Source: Sphagnum compactum (lineage: Eukaryota; Bryophyta; Sphagnopsida; Sphagnales). Taken from it: DNA of 64,000 nucleotides. Numbering within the stretch: the stretch's first letter is position 1; every line of letters starts with the position of its first letter. The translations under genes and the position numbers were made by a program. Of the stretch, positions 12,011 to 25,998 are shown piece by piece. Below the pieces are notes generated by a model. The model worked only from the letters and a program-made list of their open reading frames with translations. It was not told where the DNA came from and searched no databases. Where the stretch lies: contig OZ234493.1 in the NCBI GenBank assembly GCA_965153455.1, positions 25,162,213-25,226,212 on the forward strand. Direction: 5' to 3'.

Positions 12011-12089
12011 ACTCGAATTACTATCTACTAATTAACTTAACCTATTAAGTAAAATACCCTATGTCACACCTAGGTTAGGCCCACATGGC

Positions 12090-12930
12090 ATTTATGCCGA
12101 AACCTAAACTAAACCTTGGGTAAACATTAGTTAAACTAAAATTTGGCTAAAGGTTGATTAGACATTGGCTAAATTAAAATTTGGCTAAAGGTCAAGGCCA
12201 AACATTGGCTAAAGGTTGGCTAAGCATTGGCTAAATTAAAACTTGAATTAAAGGTTGGTTAAACTGGGTACAAGTAAAACTTTGTTATATATTGGCTAAA
12301 CATTTAAAAATTTAAATTTGGCTACACATTACTTAAACTAATATTGGGATGCACATTAATTGAAACAAAATTTTGGCTACACAAATTAGCTAAATTAAAA
12401 CTTGTCTAAACATTGCCTAAAAATTAATTAAACTAAAACTAGGTTACACATTGGCTAACTTAAAACTTGGTTAAACATTGTTTGAACTAAAACTTGGCTA
12501 CACATTGGCTAAACATTAGCTAAAAATTATTTTGGCAAAAATTTGCCTAAACATTGGTTAAACTAAAAGTTAATTAAATATTGGATAAATGTTGGCTAAA
12601 GAAAATTTTGGCTAAAACTTAGGTAGAATTTGGTTAAAATTTGGTTAAACGTTGATTAAATTAAAAGTTGGTTAAACCTTGGTTAAAGATTGGTTAAAAA
12701 AGAATTTGGTTAAAATTTGGTTAAACATTGGTAAACAAAAAGTTAATTAAACCTTGGTTAAACATTGACTAAATTAACATTTGGTTAAAACTTGGTTGAA
12801 CATTGGCTAAACATTGGCTAAACAAAAATTTGGTTAAACCTTGACTAAACATTTATTAAATTAACATTTGGTTGAAATTTGACTAAACATTAATTAAATA
12901 AAAAGTTGGTTAAACCTTGGTTAAACCATT
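12090..12930. repeat. Degenerate TTGGCTAAACA minisatellite
   Basis: More than 40 imperfect iterations of TTGGYTAAA with spacers ACATT or ACTAAAA, often pairing into steps of about 26 bases. The left part carries mostly GGCTAAA, and from about 12600 onward mostly GGTTAAA. A small outlier of the same repeat is at 14720-14790. No coding content. Confidence 0.85.
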
Positions 12931-15900
12931 ATGAAAAATTGCGTCTATCGAAACCACATTACCCTACAACTGAAACTCAAAAAACAACAAATATACAATT
13001 ATTGTGCAACTATTCCATAGGTATTACAATTGTTGTGCAATTATCCCCCTAGAAATATGATGTATTAATAAATAAATTATCACGTTAGAAAACTAGTCAA
13101 TTGTATTATGATTGCAAGTAAGTTGAAAATGGGTATTTTATATGGTAATTTATACACATCGTACATACATACATAGTCAACCATGTTTGATTTTTTAAGG
13201 AGTTGCATTGTAATTACATGTGACAACTATTTTGAAACTATTGTAAATGTCACTAAAGTATGTTGCAATTAATGTACAATGTCTATACATGCAATCATGC
13301 CACATGTCCACATTTTCACCACTCATTATGGGATACATTTGCAACTAGTTTTCAATTATGATTCCCCACTAGTGCACCATACTAAAGTATTATTATTCAA
13401 CTATGTTATGATTATAATACAACTACTTATAACTTAATAAGGATACATATTCATCAATTATTTATATCTTCATCATATGTGTTTCATTTTGAATAATTTA
13501 AAATGTTATGGGACCGTTACTTTAAGCTCTAGAAATCATCTTGGAAATGTAAATGAAAAGGAGTAATGAAAAAATAATGAGAAAAGAAATAAACTTTCCA
13601 AGTTACAAAACACATTTTATTTTTCTTTGAACCCCTCTTATTTTCAAACCTCATAACTTTCTTAATTATTATTCATTTTAAACAATTTAAAATGTTATAG
13701 GAATTCCACTTGAAATTCTACAAATCATCTTTGAACTCTAATAACAACAAAACCTATAAGGAATTTTTGGGTGTTCAAGAACCAACCTTTGTAACATTTG
13801 ATGGTTTCTTTTTTTGAGTTTTTGACCCCCTCTATTTTGGGGTGCCATAATTTTCTTAATTCTATTATTTTTTGATGATTTTAGTGCACTAGATGCGTCA
13901 ATAGGAGGGGTTCAAGTTTTGTTTGCACACTAAACATCAAGCCTTCCCCTTGGATTAGGCTTGCTTTTGAGTGTTTAATTGTTATAGTTGCAATTCAATT
14001 ATAGCTCAAATTGCAACTAAGAAACAATTAAAATATTTAACCCATATGTTTTCTCTTTGAATCCCATGTTTCAAACTATATAAAAAAGGCTTGTTCCTTT
14101 ATGTTTTCACATTAAAATATATTTTCCATTTTGGGACGAGTTAAAAAAAACTTAACTTAAAGGCAAAAAAAATAAATTCATGTCTATTCTTTAATTCATT
14201 CATACATCTTATGTTTTCCTACCTACCTTACCTAGGTAGGTAAGTAGGTTTTATCTTTCTACCTACTTATGGTTATGTATGACTTATATATATATTATTA
14301 TTATTCAAAATACAATTAATATGCCATGTGGAATTTTTTTTGTTGTGCCATATGTCACAATTTTGAACCATCATAAATAATCATAATGGACGATGGAGAT
14401 CAATATTTTGAAAAATAATAATTTTTATGTCCAAAAAATTTCATAGTGTCATGTGTTAAATCTTAATAAATGGATGACAATTAATGATGTTAGCATGACA
14501 TCACGGGTGTAGTTATAATGGAGTTGCATTGTAGTTGAAAATGAATTGTTTTGATAGAATTACAATTGAGTTGTAGTGAGTTACACTGTATGTACAGTGA
14601 ATTACAAGTTTGCAATTCATGTAACTTGTTCGTTAACACTCACGGTGTATAAATACAGTGAGTTGCAAGGCCAATTGCAAAACACCCATTTTTTTCATTA
14701 TGAACATTTATTGTACAAACATTTGGTTAAATTTTGACAAAACATTGGTTAAACTAAAAGTTAATTAAACTTCGACACAACTAAAAGTTGTTTAATTTTT
14801 GGCAAATTTAAAATATGGAAAAATAAATTATTTTAAAGCTTAGCAAAATTAAAATGTGAATAAATAATATTTAATGTCAAATTATTATAAATTACCCATT
14901 ATCAAATAATTAATAATGAAATAACTAACTTATGATTTATACGTGATTAATTATTGTTAATGATTATTTGAATAAATAATTAAATAAATATTAATCAATA
15001 AATTAGTAACCATAAATATTCACCATTAGTTATCAACTAATTATTAATTATTAATTAGATTAAAATGTCATTAATAGTAATTATTACCTATTAAATATTA
15101 TATATAGTTAATATCGAATCACTTTATTTTTTATTTACTTAATTTTTGTTATTGAATAATTGAACCTAATTTAATTGCTTACTTACATACCTACCTCACT
15201 ATCCATTCATCTATCAATTTATTAATTATTTTCTTAGTTTACTTAGCCCATCCACAATATATAAAATATTGATATTTAACACGCCTTCAATATAACATAA
15301 TTTATAAATATACCTTTGTATATTTCAAATCTTGTATTGTATAGTAAATGTGTAAGTATGTTATATAGAAGTAACCAAGTTACAACTTCTTTCGCAACTA
15401 ATTTAATATAAAGGTTTTTTTTTTAATGACAAGCCCAAAAATTTAGTCAACATGGAAAAATGAAAAACTTAATAGTCACAAATTAATTGCACCATAGTCA
15501 CAATAATTGTAATAGATTGAAAAGGATGGTGATTGGTTGTAAAAATAACAAAACATAGTTGCAAATGATAATTAAATGCAAATAGTCACAAATTGCATGG
15601 TTGCATAATACAAGATTTCTTTTAATGTTTGTTGCTTTTGTTATAGGTAGGCTCAAAGTTTTAAGAGCAAAAAGAAATCTACCTTGCATATTCATACGAA
15701 CCTTTTGCATCATAGATTTGAACACAACCCCTCCTTGCCCAAATAATCCATCATGTTAAAAGTCTTGGCAAGCTTTCATGTGTTATGCCAAAAAGTGAGA
15801 TATATGATTAAGGAAACAATTACATTGGAAATATGTGTCTATGTGGCTAAGTTGGTACTTTCCACTATCACTATTGTACCTATGATTGATGTTTGACATT

Positions 15901-18380
15901 AAACAATTCTTAAAAAGGTGAGACGAAAAAAATGAAATATTGACCTCACATTATTAAATTTCCTAGAAATCAAATCTTACAACTAATAAGCATAATGAAT
16001 AATCAATTCCCTTTAATGCACCATAGTACATTCAAAGTTATACGGGAATCCTTATATATGTGTATTGATAAACTATTGAAAATTTGCAATACGCAAATTG
16101 GAGTTGTTGGATCCATTTTTGTAAATGATTAAAGATTTAGCAAATTTTCATTATTATTAATGGTGTGTACAATAATAAATTTTGACACATATGTTGCAAA
16201 GGGAACAATGTTTGAGGTTTTTATTGATGAAGGTTATAACATAATGGTGTCTTCATGCATATATAAAAATATCTATGTTTTTTAAAGGGTTATGAACGAA
16301 GCAATTCATGCCTAACAATTTATTTAAACGAAAATGTGAATTTCTAGCCTAGTTTTTGCTCAAAACAACACAAACCATTTTTTTGGTATGTTTGTGTAGT
16401 GGATGTGATTGATAAATGCATGTGAAATGTATCTTAGTTATCCCAAAATTCTAACACCCCTATACCAATTGTAAGAAATTAGCTTAAACATGTTCCTAAG
16501 TTTGTAAACATTTAATGTTGTAGAATAAGGAGTTTTACCACCTATGTACTAATCAATGAGCCTAGGCCAACATTAACTAAATGTTATCACAAATGAAAAT
16601 ATCATGAATGTAGAAAAATAATGACTTTAAATTTTGGGGCTACATATTAAAGCTTCAAAACTTGAATTTTAGGCCCAACTTTTCCATTTAAACATCATTT
16701 ATAATATTATGATACCTAAGTTGATGGTGGTCAAAGCACAATATCCAATTTGAACCATTGTTGATTGTATTATACTTGTTGGTATGTTATATTTACCCTT
16801 CCCAACAACCATAAATCCTTAACATACAAAATAATCCCAAATTTTCCCCCACAAGATAAGACAAGTTATCTTCTCATATGGTAGTGTTTGGTTTAATGTT
16901 AATTATAATTATACATATATCATTAGTTTAATGTTACCCTGGCTTATAAAGGCAAAAAAACCTAATTTATATTCCTCTTAAACCTTCACTTTATAATTTA
17001 TAGACTCATTTGTAACTACAAAATCTCATTACAATTTGATGTTTCTTTTGAAAGGAAATTTTGTTTCATTACAAATGAAACAAAACCATGCAAAGGTGTT
17101 TGTTAATATCATTCAAAGGTTTATCATTGTTGAATATTATTGGAATATGCAAAATGCCCATAAAAGGTATCAAAATTGTTGACATTCACAATCATTATTT
17201 GGCTTCCCTCCCCCGACCTTTTTGCCCTTGTAGGTAGACTAGTTTAAATTTGAGTGAGATTATTTAACCAACTTGCCATTTTTCCAATAGTCATTTTTCT
17301 AATTTTCAAGCCTACTAGTGGGCTTGTTTTTTGAACTTTTATTTTATAATTCATTTTCCCCCCCTACTTGGTTTGCTTTTCTTTTTAGTTTGACTTACAT
17401 CTTCATTAAGTTGTAATCTTGCTCGACATATAAACACATTAGATTTTTAATCAATTGATTACATTTGATTTAGATTTTATTGATTATATTGACATGTTTA
17501 TCAAAATTCAATTCAACTAAATGCACATAAAAACATCTTATGGACCATTATTCAATTGAACATTAGTTTTTAAAAATCACAATAATATGATTCCCATAAT
17601 GATCACATATGAACAATGCCCCCACTAAATAATAAATATCGAGAGTTAATGAAGCTTATTATTTTGATCACAAATATATATGTTTTGCATTCAAACTCCC
17701 AAATTGTGTTCCACAATATCATCATATACATTTTTAAAAAAAACCTTTCTTCTAAATCATTAAAAGAAATTACAAGTCAAACTAGTGATGACAAGTTGAA
17801 CTCATAATGTTATCCAAAAAAACCTAATCTACCATAACAATTGCACAGACATTCATACATGCTAATGAAAAGACATTACAAGGCTAGTTGTTTGTTTCCT
17901 TTTGAGGACATTGATCTTATTAAAATACCCAACTTCTTCCTTTGTTGGCATAAATGTTTTTTCACAAGCAACTCAAAACAAACCTAACAACCAAGAAATT
18001 TAGGGTGTCAACTTCAAATTCAGGTGGCTTAAAATCTTGTTGTTGAGGAGGTGTACCTAGCAATAACCCTTGGCATGTGGGCCTATTCAAAACTTTCCTC
18101 ATTACTTCACTATCTAGAGTACACTTGGTGAGTGAAGTTTCTCACACATCACCATACCTTTTGTTGCCCCCAACAATTTCCATATTGGGAAGTTTTTGTC
18201 TTTGTAACCTATTTATAATTTGGAAATCTATTTGATTTATGACATTTAAAGGCAATATTGTGAAAATGATCAAATAGGTAGGCCAAAGAGGATGCCAATG
18301 TGATGGGCCCTAAAAGAGAAATGTTTTATGTGGTGTAAGGATCATTTGGGAAAGTTTGGGGTAGGTCATAACAAATTTGC
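12931..18380. other. Intergenic desert, no gene recognised
   Basis: Very AT-rich, with no reading frame resembling a protein family. It holds a palindromic ACCT/AGGT patch at 14217-14262, a small ACCT patch near 15180 and stretches of TAATTA-rich sequence (14880-15120). Confidence 0.5.
14217..14262. repeat. Palindromic CCTA/TAGG patch
   Basis: ACCTACCTTACC is followed immediately by its complement GGTAGGTAAGTAGGT, forming a hairpin centred on CCTAGG. Confidence 0.7.
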
Positions 18381-18602
18381 CATCTCACGATTTAATAATA
18401 AAAATTATACAAAAATTATTTTTTTCATGAGTTCATATTTTTGACACATGTATATTTTGCATGTAAACATATACGATGCATGTTTAAGTAGAATGGAATA
18501 TTTTCAACCACTTGAAAATAATTCTACTTATACATGCATCATATGTATTCTTACATGCACAATATCATTTGTGTGCAAAAAACATGAACTCATAAAATAA
18601 TA
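18381..18602. mobile_element. MITE-like foldback element
   Basis: The left half (TTTTTTCATGAGTTCATATT, GACACATG, TGCATGT, GATGCATG, AAGTAGAATGG) is complemented in order by the right half (ATTCTACTT, ATGCATC, ACATGCA, GTGTGC, AACATGAACTCATAAAA), so nearly the whole element folds into one hairpin. The left edge motif CATCTCACGATTTA is shared with the element at 31285-31573. No coding capacity. Confidence 0.65.
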
Positions 18603-21600
18603 TATTTTGTGCAAATTTCAAACAAACCTATGAAAATAGGAAGCTTGTAATGGTTGCTTGTGGCCTTCATAAGTGCCTCATTAAAATAGGGGTGGAGTGG
18701 GAATGTTGGGCATGCTCTAAGCAATCAATATTTCACACAAAAATACAAAACATTAATTTAATGAATAACACATGGCAAAGTTAGTGTTGCAAGTTCCATG
18801 TTTTGAAGATAACCTTTGGTGTCAATTCTAGCTAATGATTTGATTTGATGGAATTTATAGTAGAGTTGAATAACCTTCTTCAAGATGTGAATTCCATATG
18901 TTTAATTCCAAAACTTCCAAGTCATATTTCAGTTTCTTTCGTTAAAAAAAAACCCCAAACTGGGTCTAGTTCAAAAACTGGGTCTAGGTCCACCTGCTTG
19001 ATACTATACCAAATACTAAAGATTGTGCAAACACTACAACTATATAACAAATAAAAAATGACCACCTAATTAAAATGTACAACATGCATGTTACCTTTTG
19101 AAAACTAAAATGTATAGCATGACCACTTACACTTAATAAATAATAACACGTGTAAGTAAACAACCTTCGCAATGTGTAAGAATGTTTCCTAATAATATGA
19201 AGAACGCCTTGAGTAAATCGAGAGAGATTTGTAAAAACTTCAAATTCTTATCAAAAGCTCTTTTGGAATTTGCATGTCATTTGCATGCAACCTATAAGTA
19301 CTAGTTCATTAAGGTAATTTAATTAAAAAATTTAAAGCAATTATTTCAAAAAAATCATTAGTTGCAATTTTTTTCTTTACACCTAAGAACAATGCTTATG
19401 ATATTATTACAACATTTAAATGATAATTTACTAAAGTTAAATTCTGAAAACAATTCAAAGCTTCAAATTCCAACAATTTGATTGGCCATATAGGTGTTTT
19501 TTCATCCCTATGCACAAGCCTATTCCATAGATCCTACATATTTGCGTATATTTTTTACACTAATCCTATAACCCTCTTCTATACCTAGAGGGTTTAAAAG
19601 GATTGCAACAAGGTCCCATTTCAACAAGAGACCAATGTCATAGTTGCATAAAACACTCCAAGGTATTTCACTTTGTATTTGAATACACATTCACACATGG
19701 ATGTTCATTTGCCAATTGAAGGAGCCTTTCACCAATCACATGCATACATTCCGCAACTTGAATTTAAAAACATTTTGTGCTTTACATTGGGGAAGGCCTA
19801 TTCCTAGGCCTTCCCCTAATTTTTGGGCCACGCCTTTAAGCTATTGCCCTTGAGGTTATGACCAATGTTGTCAAGTTGTTACTTTTCAAAAAAACCTTTG
19901 GTCATAGTTCCAACCTTTTAAAAAATTTGAGAGAACCCGTAATTTCACTTCAAGGATTTTTTTTGGTTTGCTAGAATCTCTGATTTAATGGTGGACCCAA
20001 ATTTTCACATATTATAAGTTTGGGTTCCTAATTCTTTAAAAAATTCCTAGGCAAGTCTATTTTCAAACTAGATCTGGTTCTATCTACTTATGCATAGCCC
20101 AAATTTCAATTTTTAACAAATTACTAGCCCTCCAACATGAATAAGAAATTGACAACTTGTATTAATTATGTGCTTAAACCAAAAGAAAAAGGAAAAAAAT
20201 GCATACTTGAGCCATTTTCCAAAGGTAAAGCCTACGTTCTTAATCCCGCCCCCCCCCCCCCATCCCCAAATTTATTATTAAAAATTGTATACTAAATTAT
20301 TTTTCACACTAACAACATCTCTAACCTTAGCAAAGAAGAAGAAGAAGAAAAAGACTTTAAAACATTATTAAAAAAATAAAAAGAAAAACTAAACTCTACA
20401 TAAACCAATCTAAAAGCCAGTTTTTGTTTTAACTAGAGGCTAGTTCTCAGTTTTGGGTTTAATTTTGAGGCCAGTTGTAGGGAAAGTTCTCGTTTTTTTT
20501 TTTTTTTTTCTTCCAAACTTTGAAGTGATGATCCAGGTACATAATTGAGAATCAAAAATCAAAATCATCAATTCTTTCACGTGTAAGCTAAGAACCGGTT
20601 ATGACCAATGTTGGGTGGTTCTCAAGTTTTTTTAAAGACTTGTTGAGTTTGGGTTTTTAAATAGTTTACAAGAACCTTGGTTCTTGAAGCTTTAATTATT
20701 ATTTTTCCCCCAAGAAACATGAGCATGGTTTTAAAAATTTGAAAAAAAATATTTTCATTTGAGTTTTAAGGTGTCGAGTTTCACACATTTCAAACCCGCC
20801 GATATTCAAAAGGCGACTTTCAGATTCCAGTTTTCAGATAGTTGTTTTAAACATGTAACTTTCATTTTTTGAAGAATGAAAAAAAATACACAAAAATGTG
20901 GAAAAACGAAAAAAATTCTTCTAACATTTTATATGTTCACAATTTCAGCCTATTCAAATGGTTGGCCCTGCACACAACCAACTTAGAAAAAAAACTTAAA
21001 ACAAAATTTTATAAACAAAGAAACATTTTGAACTAAATGAAACTTGAAAAGGAGTTATTTAAAAATTGAAATTGAAACTTGAAAAAGCTTCCAATTCTCC
21101 CACACTTGTGCAAAGCCAAAGAAGGGGGGCAAATACCAATTTGAAAAGCAAGGCAAAACCATGAAAAGTGCCAATGAGTAGGGGCACAAAAAACAAAGAG
21201 AAGCACTGACAAGCATAAATAGGAGGAAGAACAACAAAAGCCAACCATAAAGCACAATGCACAAAACCCCTCAAAATATAAAATATAATTTAAAAATAAA
21301 ATGTAACTAGTTTTGAAGGAAAAACCTTACTTGAAACCCTACCCAATTTTCAACCATTTTTTTTATACCCGCCCAACATCGGGTATGACCTTGGCTAATA
21401 ATACATGGAAATATATTCAACTTGAAACTCGACTTAAACCCTACTTGATTTTCGATCATTTTTTTCATACCCGCCCGCCCAACACTGGTTATGACCCTCA
21501 ACTTAGGGAAAGCCCTAGGGAGAATAATGCCTTGTCAACAAAACACCCAGTTATCAATAAGGTTATTATTAATAACCTATTTAGAAATTATTGATTATTT

Positions 21601-22636
21601 TCAAAATCAGGTAAAGAATAATTACCTTCCTCGTGTGTAACATCCAAAGAACCAAAAAGACCCATCTCTTGGGTTGAGTATTGAATTTTCAAAAGTTAAA
21701 ACAAATTTACTTGGTTATTTGAAATTTCTAATTATCAATCCTAAAACTTTAAACATGTTTATGACAGAAAAACATAAATTATACATACCCATATAAAAAT
21801 TTAAATTTTAAAAAAAACTCATAAAACCTGCCTTACACCTATGAAACATAACCGGCGGTTTTCAAACCAGATATTTGAGAACCAACCCTTATGCATACCA
21901 GGTGGCCGGTCATATTCGTAAAATGAACCAAGTAAATTGAATATAACTGAGGGTTTTACTTTAGACAGCAAAATTGATAATCAATGAGCTCTTTAAAAAA
22001 AAAAAATTATTTTTTGAACTTTGATACCATATATGATCCAAAATTTATAAAAAAAAAAAAAACCCCGGCCTATTTTCTTGAAAAAGAAAAAGAATACCTA
22101 CAAACAAAAAAATTACAACTTTTTTTTTTCTTTGTATTTTTGGGTCACTCTATTATGGTAAGAAAACCTGTTTCATGGACAGCCTAAAGGAGAAACTTGC
22201 TACAGGTGAAAGTTAGTACTCCAAGCTTTCCACAACTTGGAGGTTACTCACCAGGCTATCATCTTTTTTAAAAATATTAATTTGAAATTTTAAAAAAATT
22301 GCTGTGCTTTAACTATACAAAAATTCCTTTAAAAATATAATTTATAAAATTTAAAAATTTAAAAAATTTAAAATTTAAATAAATTAAAAAAAAGAAAAAA
22401 AAACCGTGATGCACACCTTCTAAGTTCTATGCATGGTTAAATGTTCTGGGTTCCCTTAACCAAATCCAAGCCGAAACCAGAACCGACCCAAACCCCCAAA
22501 ACTAACCACCACATGTCAGGACATAACAGCAGACAGACGTCAGTAGTTAAGAGTCAGGAGTCAGGACCTCAGGACATGAAAATGAAGCACGAAGGCCCAC
22601 CCCAGTTAGCACAAGATCCTGATTAGGGAGGACAAA
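18603..22636. other. Intergenic DNA, no gene recognised
   Basis: No protein family recognised on either strand. It contains a C homopolymer near 20250-20262, a T homopolymer near 20492-20511, A/T-only runs at 22320-22405 and the tandem duplication at 21315-21500. Confidence 0.45.
21315..21500. repeat. Two-copy tandem duplication of about 112 bp
   Basis: Two segments (about 21320-21395 and 21430-21502) share, in order, AAACCCTAC, ATTTTC, CATTTTTTT, ATACCCGCCC, CAACA and GGTATGACC or variants. The CGCCCAA...GGTCATAA core recurs at about 7247-7268. Confidence 0.6.
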
Positions 22637-23050
22637 GTAACCTAAGGATGGATGATAAATTCACTATTTGGATGACATCCCCACCAATGGTATTGTAAAA
22701 GTTGGATAGAAGGAACCAACCACAAATAGATACCAGGGAGGGGATCAGAAGAAGTGCAAGTAACCTAAGGATGGATGACAATTTGCCTATTTGGATGACA
22801 TCCCCAACAATAGTATTGTAAAAGTTGGATAGAAGGAACCACAGAAAATAGGTGGGGGGGACGGGGATCAGAAGATGTGCAAGTAAACTAAGGATGGATG
22901 ATAATTGACTATTTGGATGACAACCCCAACGATGTTAGTGTAAAAGTTGGATAGAAGGTGTCATCCAACAATGGTATTGTAAACGTTGGATAGAAGGAAC
23001 GACAGAAATAGGTAAGGGGGAGGTAGGGGGGTTAGGGGGGTGGGAGGGGA
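22637..23050. repeat. 123-bp tandem repeat in the ORANGE upstream region
   Basis: Three units start with GTAACCTAAGGATGGATGA at 22637 and 22760 and with GTAAACTAAGGATGGATGA at 22883, giving a period of 123 bases. Each contains CTATTTGGATGACA and GTTGGATAGAAGG. A partial fourth unit follows to about 23050. The array ends about 415 bases before the start codon of the ORANGE gene, so it may be part of the promoter. Confidence 0.85.
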
Positions 23051-23333
23051 TCACATAAAGTGGGATATGGATTTCAAAAAAGATTCAATCAAAGGCTTCC
23101 CAAATCTGGCCCAATTATCCAACACACCACCAAGCTCAAGAAACAAAGAAGAAGAAGAACAACTACTACTACTACCCAACCCAAAAAAATTCCCTAAAAA
23201 ACACTAAAACCATTTCCAAACTCTCTGTTTTTTCATCAAACCCAAGCTCGTAGCAAAAACATTTTGTCAAGAATTTTTTGTTGTTCACATACCTAGAAGT
23301 GATCAAGATCTCATTCAGTTCTGGTACTTGAGC

Positions 23334-23465
23334 TCCTCCTCCTCCTCCTCCTCCTCCTCTTCTTCCAAGTGGGTGAAGAAACAGGGAGAGAATTGTATGT
23401 GTTTCAGACAGACTGACAGACTGACAGACAGATAGATAGATAGACACAGAAGAGATAGAGTTGCC
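23334..23465 (+). promoter_or_regulatory. Probable 5' leader of the ORANGE gene
   Basis: The stretch before the ORANGE start codon contains a (CTC)n run at about 23334-23362, then GACA and GATA tetranucleotide runs at about 23406-23445. A short upstream frame, ATG at 23397 to TAG at 23433-23435 (12 codons), would lie in the leader if transcription starts upstream. No clear TATA box could be fixed. Confidence 0.45.
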
Positions 23466-25998
23466 ATGTTGCTCTCATCTTTGAATGGAGGCCAACTTAT
23501 GCAGCAGCAGAGATTCAAGGCTTTTCAGGTGAGGATGTGTGATGGGTGCAACCTGACAGGAGGGATGAGAACATGGCAAGGGAGAGTGGGGTGGAGGTTC
23601 AAAGAAGCAGATCATCATGTGGAGTGTAGGGTTATGAATGGAGGTGGTGGTGGTGGTGGTGGTACCTTCAGTGGGAGCAATGAAGACAGGAAACAGAGTG
23701 AAGGGATCTCTACTACTAACCTATCTTCTTCCAAGTGAGTTTTTTTTTTTGGTTCCCCCCTTAGAGTTTTGATCCCAAGTTCTGATCTTAGCTTTAAAAG
23801 GATGATCAAAGAAAAGCTGGCTGTCTTTTTTTCTCCGTGAAAGCTTTAATTTGGAAAAAACTGGAAGCAGACAGCTGAAAAAACAGCGGTGCACTCACAC
23901 TGCCATATGAGAAAGGCAAAAAAAGGAGTTTAGACTGATAATGGAATATGGGTGTGGGAGAACATGCCAGGACAGAGATTGACACAGATGCATTTTGTAT
24001 AATAGAAGGGCGTGAAACAGTGCTGGATTTTGCCCAAATGCAGCTTCAGGAGATTCGGGATAATATCACCAAACGAAGAAACAAAATTTTCCTCCTGATG
24101 GAAGAGGTTTACCAAATTCCCTGCTGAAAATGGTAGATGTCCTTTGTTATCAAGGGCTTGAATGCAGCAGGTGGGCGATGTGGTTTTGAAAACACCCATT
24201 TTGATGGACAGGCGTTTTCCTTCAAGCTTGAGCAGCGATTCTTCAAGAGGGTCTGATAAGTGAAATTTTTCTTTGAGTTTTCTTGCAGGTACGAAGACTG
24301 CGAATCCAGCAGCGAATCAAGGGCCAAGAGCAAGGAGTGAATATAACTGAGCAGGATGAAGCAATGCCTGAATACCCATCCTCCATACCTTTCCTTCCAC
24401 CTTTGGTATGATTCCCTCCAACATAAATTTGTCTTCAGCATTTGCATGCCACTCACCTGACTCCCACTGCAGACATTGCTCACATTAGGGTTGTTGAATT
24501 CTCTGTTGCTTTTATCAAAATGTTGTCAATTGTTTATTTCTGTCTATGTTTGCAGACTACAGATTCACTGAAGCAATATTATGCAACCTGCTTTGCACTG
24601 GTGGGGGCAATCATCTTATTTGGAGGTTTAATTGCTCCTGTTGTGAGTAACTGGAGCTTCTTCCCATGCCCCTCATAATCTTGCAACATCTGTGATAAAA
24701 TAAGTAGGGTTTACCACCAGCCATTTTTAACCAAGTCTTGCCCTCTGATGAAAGCCCAGAGCACCAAACCTTGTTCTGTTTCTAGGTTTTTAGGCGTTTT
24801 AGTTTTGAGTTGAGTGTGCTTGGCTTGGTGAAACAGCTGGAGCTAAAACTCGGGATGGGAGGTACTTCATATGCGGATTTCATTCGAAGCATGCACTTGC
24901 CACTCCAACTAAGGTAATTTTTGTCCAAGTTTCCCACTACAATGCTTCAATGAAATAATGCTAGATCTGTGGCTCATCTCTGCCGTTTTATTCTTTGCTC
25001 CCCAAGCATGCAAGCGAGTACTAGTCAGAACTCCACCACCAATCATGCAGGATATGAAACTAGTGTCCAGCTTACAATGGGAAACTACCACGCCCTATAA
25101 TCCTGGGGAAGGAAATCATCGTTCTTCAGGCATACCTTCAGATGTCATTCATAGTGAGCAATAAGCATGTTGAGTGGGACCTAGAGGATAGAGTAGCCTT
25201 AGGTGCAGCACTACTACTTTCTGTCAGATCTACATGGTAAATCTAGTTACTGTGTACTATGTGGGGGATGGGTTGAATATTGGGGGCAGTGAGGTGGATC
25301 CAATAGTGGCATCATTTTCCGGGGGTGCAGTGGGAGTCATATCTTCTCTTATGGTAGTAGAGATAAACAATGTGAAGCAGCAAGAGCGCAAACGTTGCCG
25401 GTATTGTCATGGAACTGGTATCCTTTCTGTCCACTATAGCCCTAATTGCAGATCCAGTTGCTTTAGAGGTTTCTTGTCCCTCAACGATGCAATTTAGTGA
25501 GCAGAAAGTGGTAGTTTCCCCATACCTTTGCAGTATGCTGACCTCTTCTAATCACAGGATTTTTCTGTCTCTCTCATTTGATAGGTGTGTTTCTATCCTA
25601 AAACTCTTTGATTGAACTTCCTCTCAACTGTGTATTTATCGGAAATATAGGCTACTTAGCATGCGCACGATGTGCGGGTTCTGGAGCATTGATAGATGTT
25701 GAGCCAGTGGCTATAGTAGGGGACAATGATTCACCCCTTTCACCACCCAAAGCTCAACGGTGCCCTACCTGTTCAGGAGCTGCCAAGGTATCTATCTATA
25801 TACACACCAACTTCATGTTTTTCTGGTTGTATTGTTCTACATAGCTTTGAAGTCAGCACCTGCCCTCTGAAACATTTGCCCAAGTTTAAGGTGATGATGA
25901 ATTCCCTGGATATGGTGCAGGTGATGTGCCCAACTTGTTTGTGTACAGGGATGGCTCTGGCAAGTGAGCATGACCCTCGAATCGATCCCTTCCAGTGA
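23466..25998 (+). CDS. OR: ORANGE (OR) plastid DnaJ-zinc-finger protein, 8 exons
   Basis: ORANGE is a plastid membrane protein that stabilises phytoene synthase and promotes carotenoid storage. Exons 23466-23734, 23971-24106, 24289-24405, 24556-24642, 24837-24913, 25290-25417, 25651-25787 and 25921-25998 have GT/AG borders and compatible phases, joining to 342 residues. Residues 1-90 are a variable, transit-peptide-like region with a Gly run. Then come AFCIIEG, the conserved FAQMQLQEIRDNI and RRLRIQQRIK blocks (to about residue 146), and IPFLPPL. Two membrane segments lie near residues 183-203 and 232-254, separated by the LELKLGMGGTSYADF block. The CxxC zinc-finger pairs start at residues 265, 276, 309 and 320, and the protein ends HDPRIDPFQ. 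In the third repeat the last Gly is Ala (CSGAA). The acceptor of exon 2 (CATGCCAG) has a weak pyrimidine tract and is the least certain border. No lesion seen. Confidence 0.95.
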
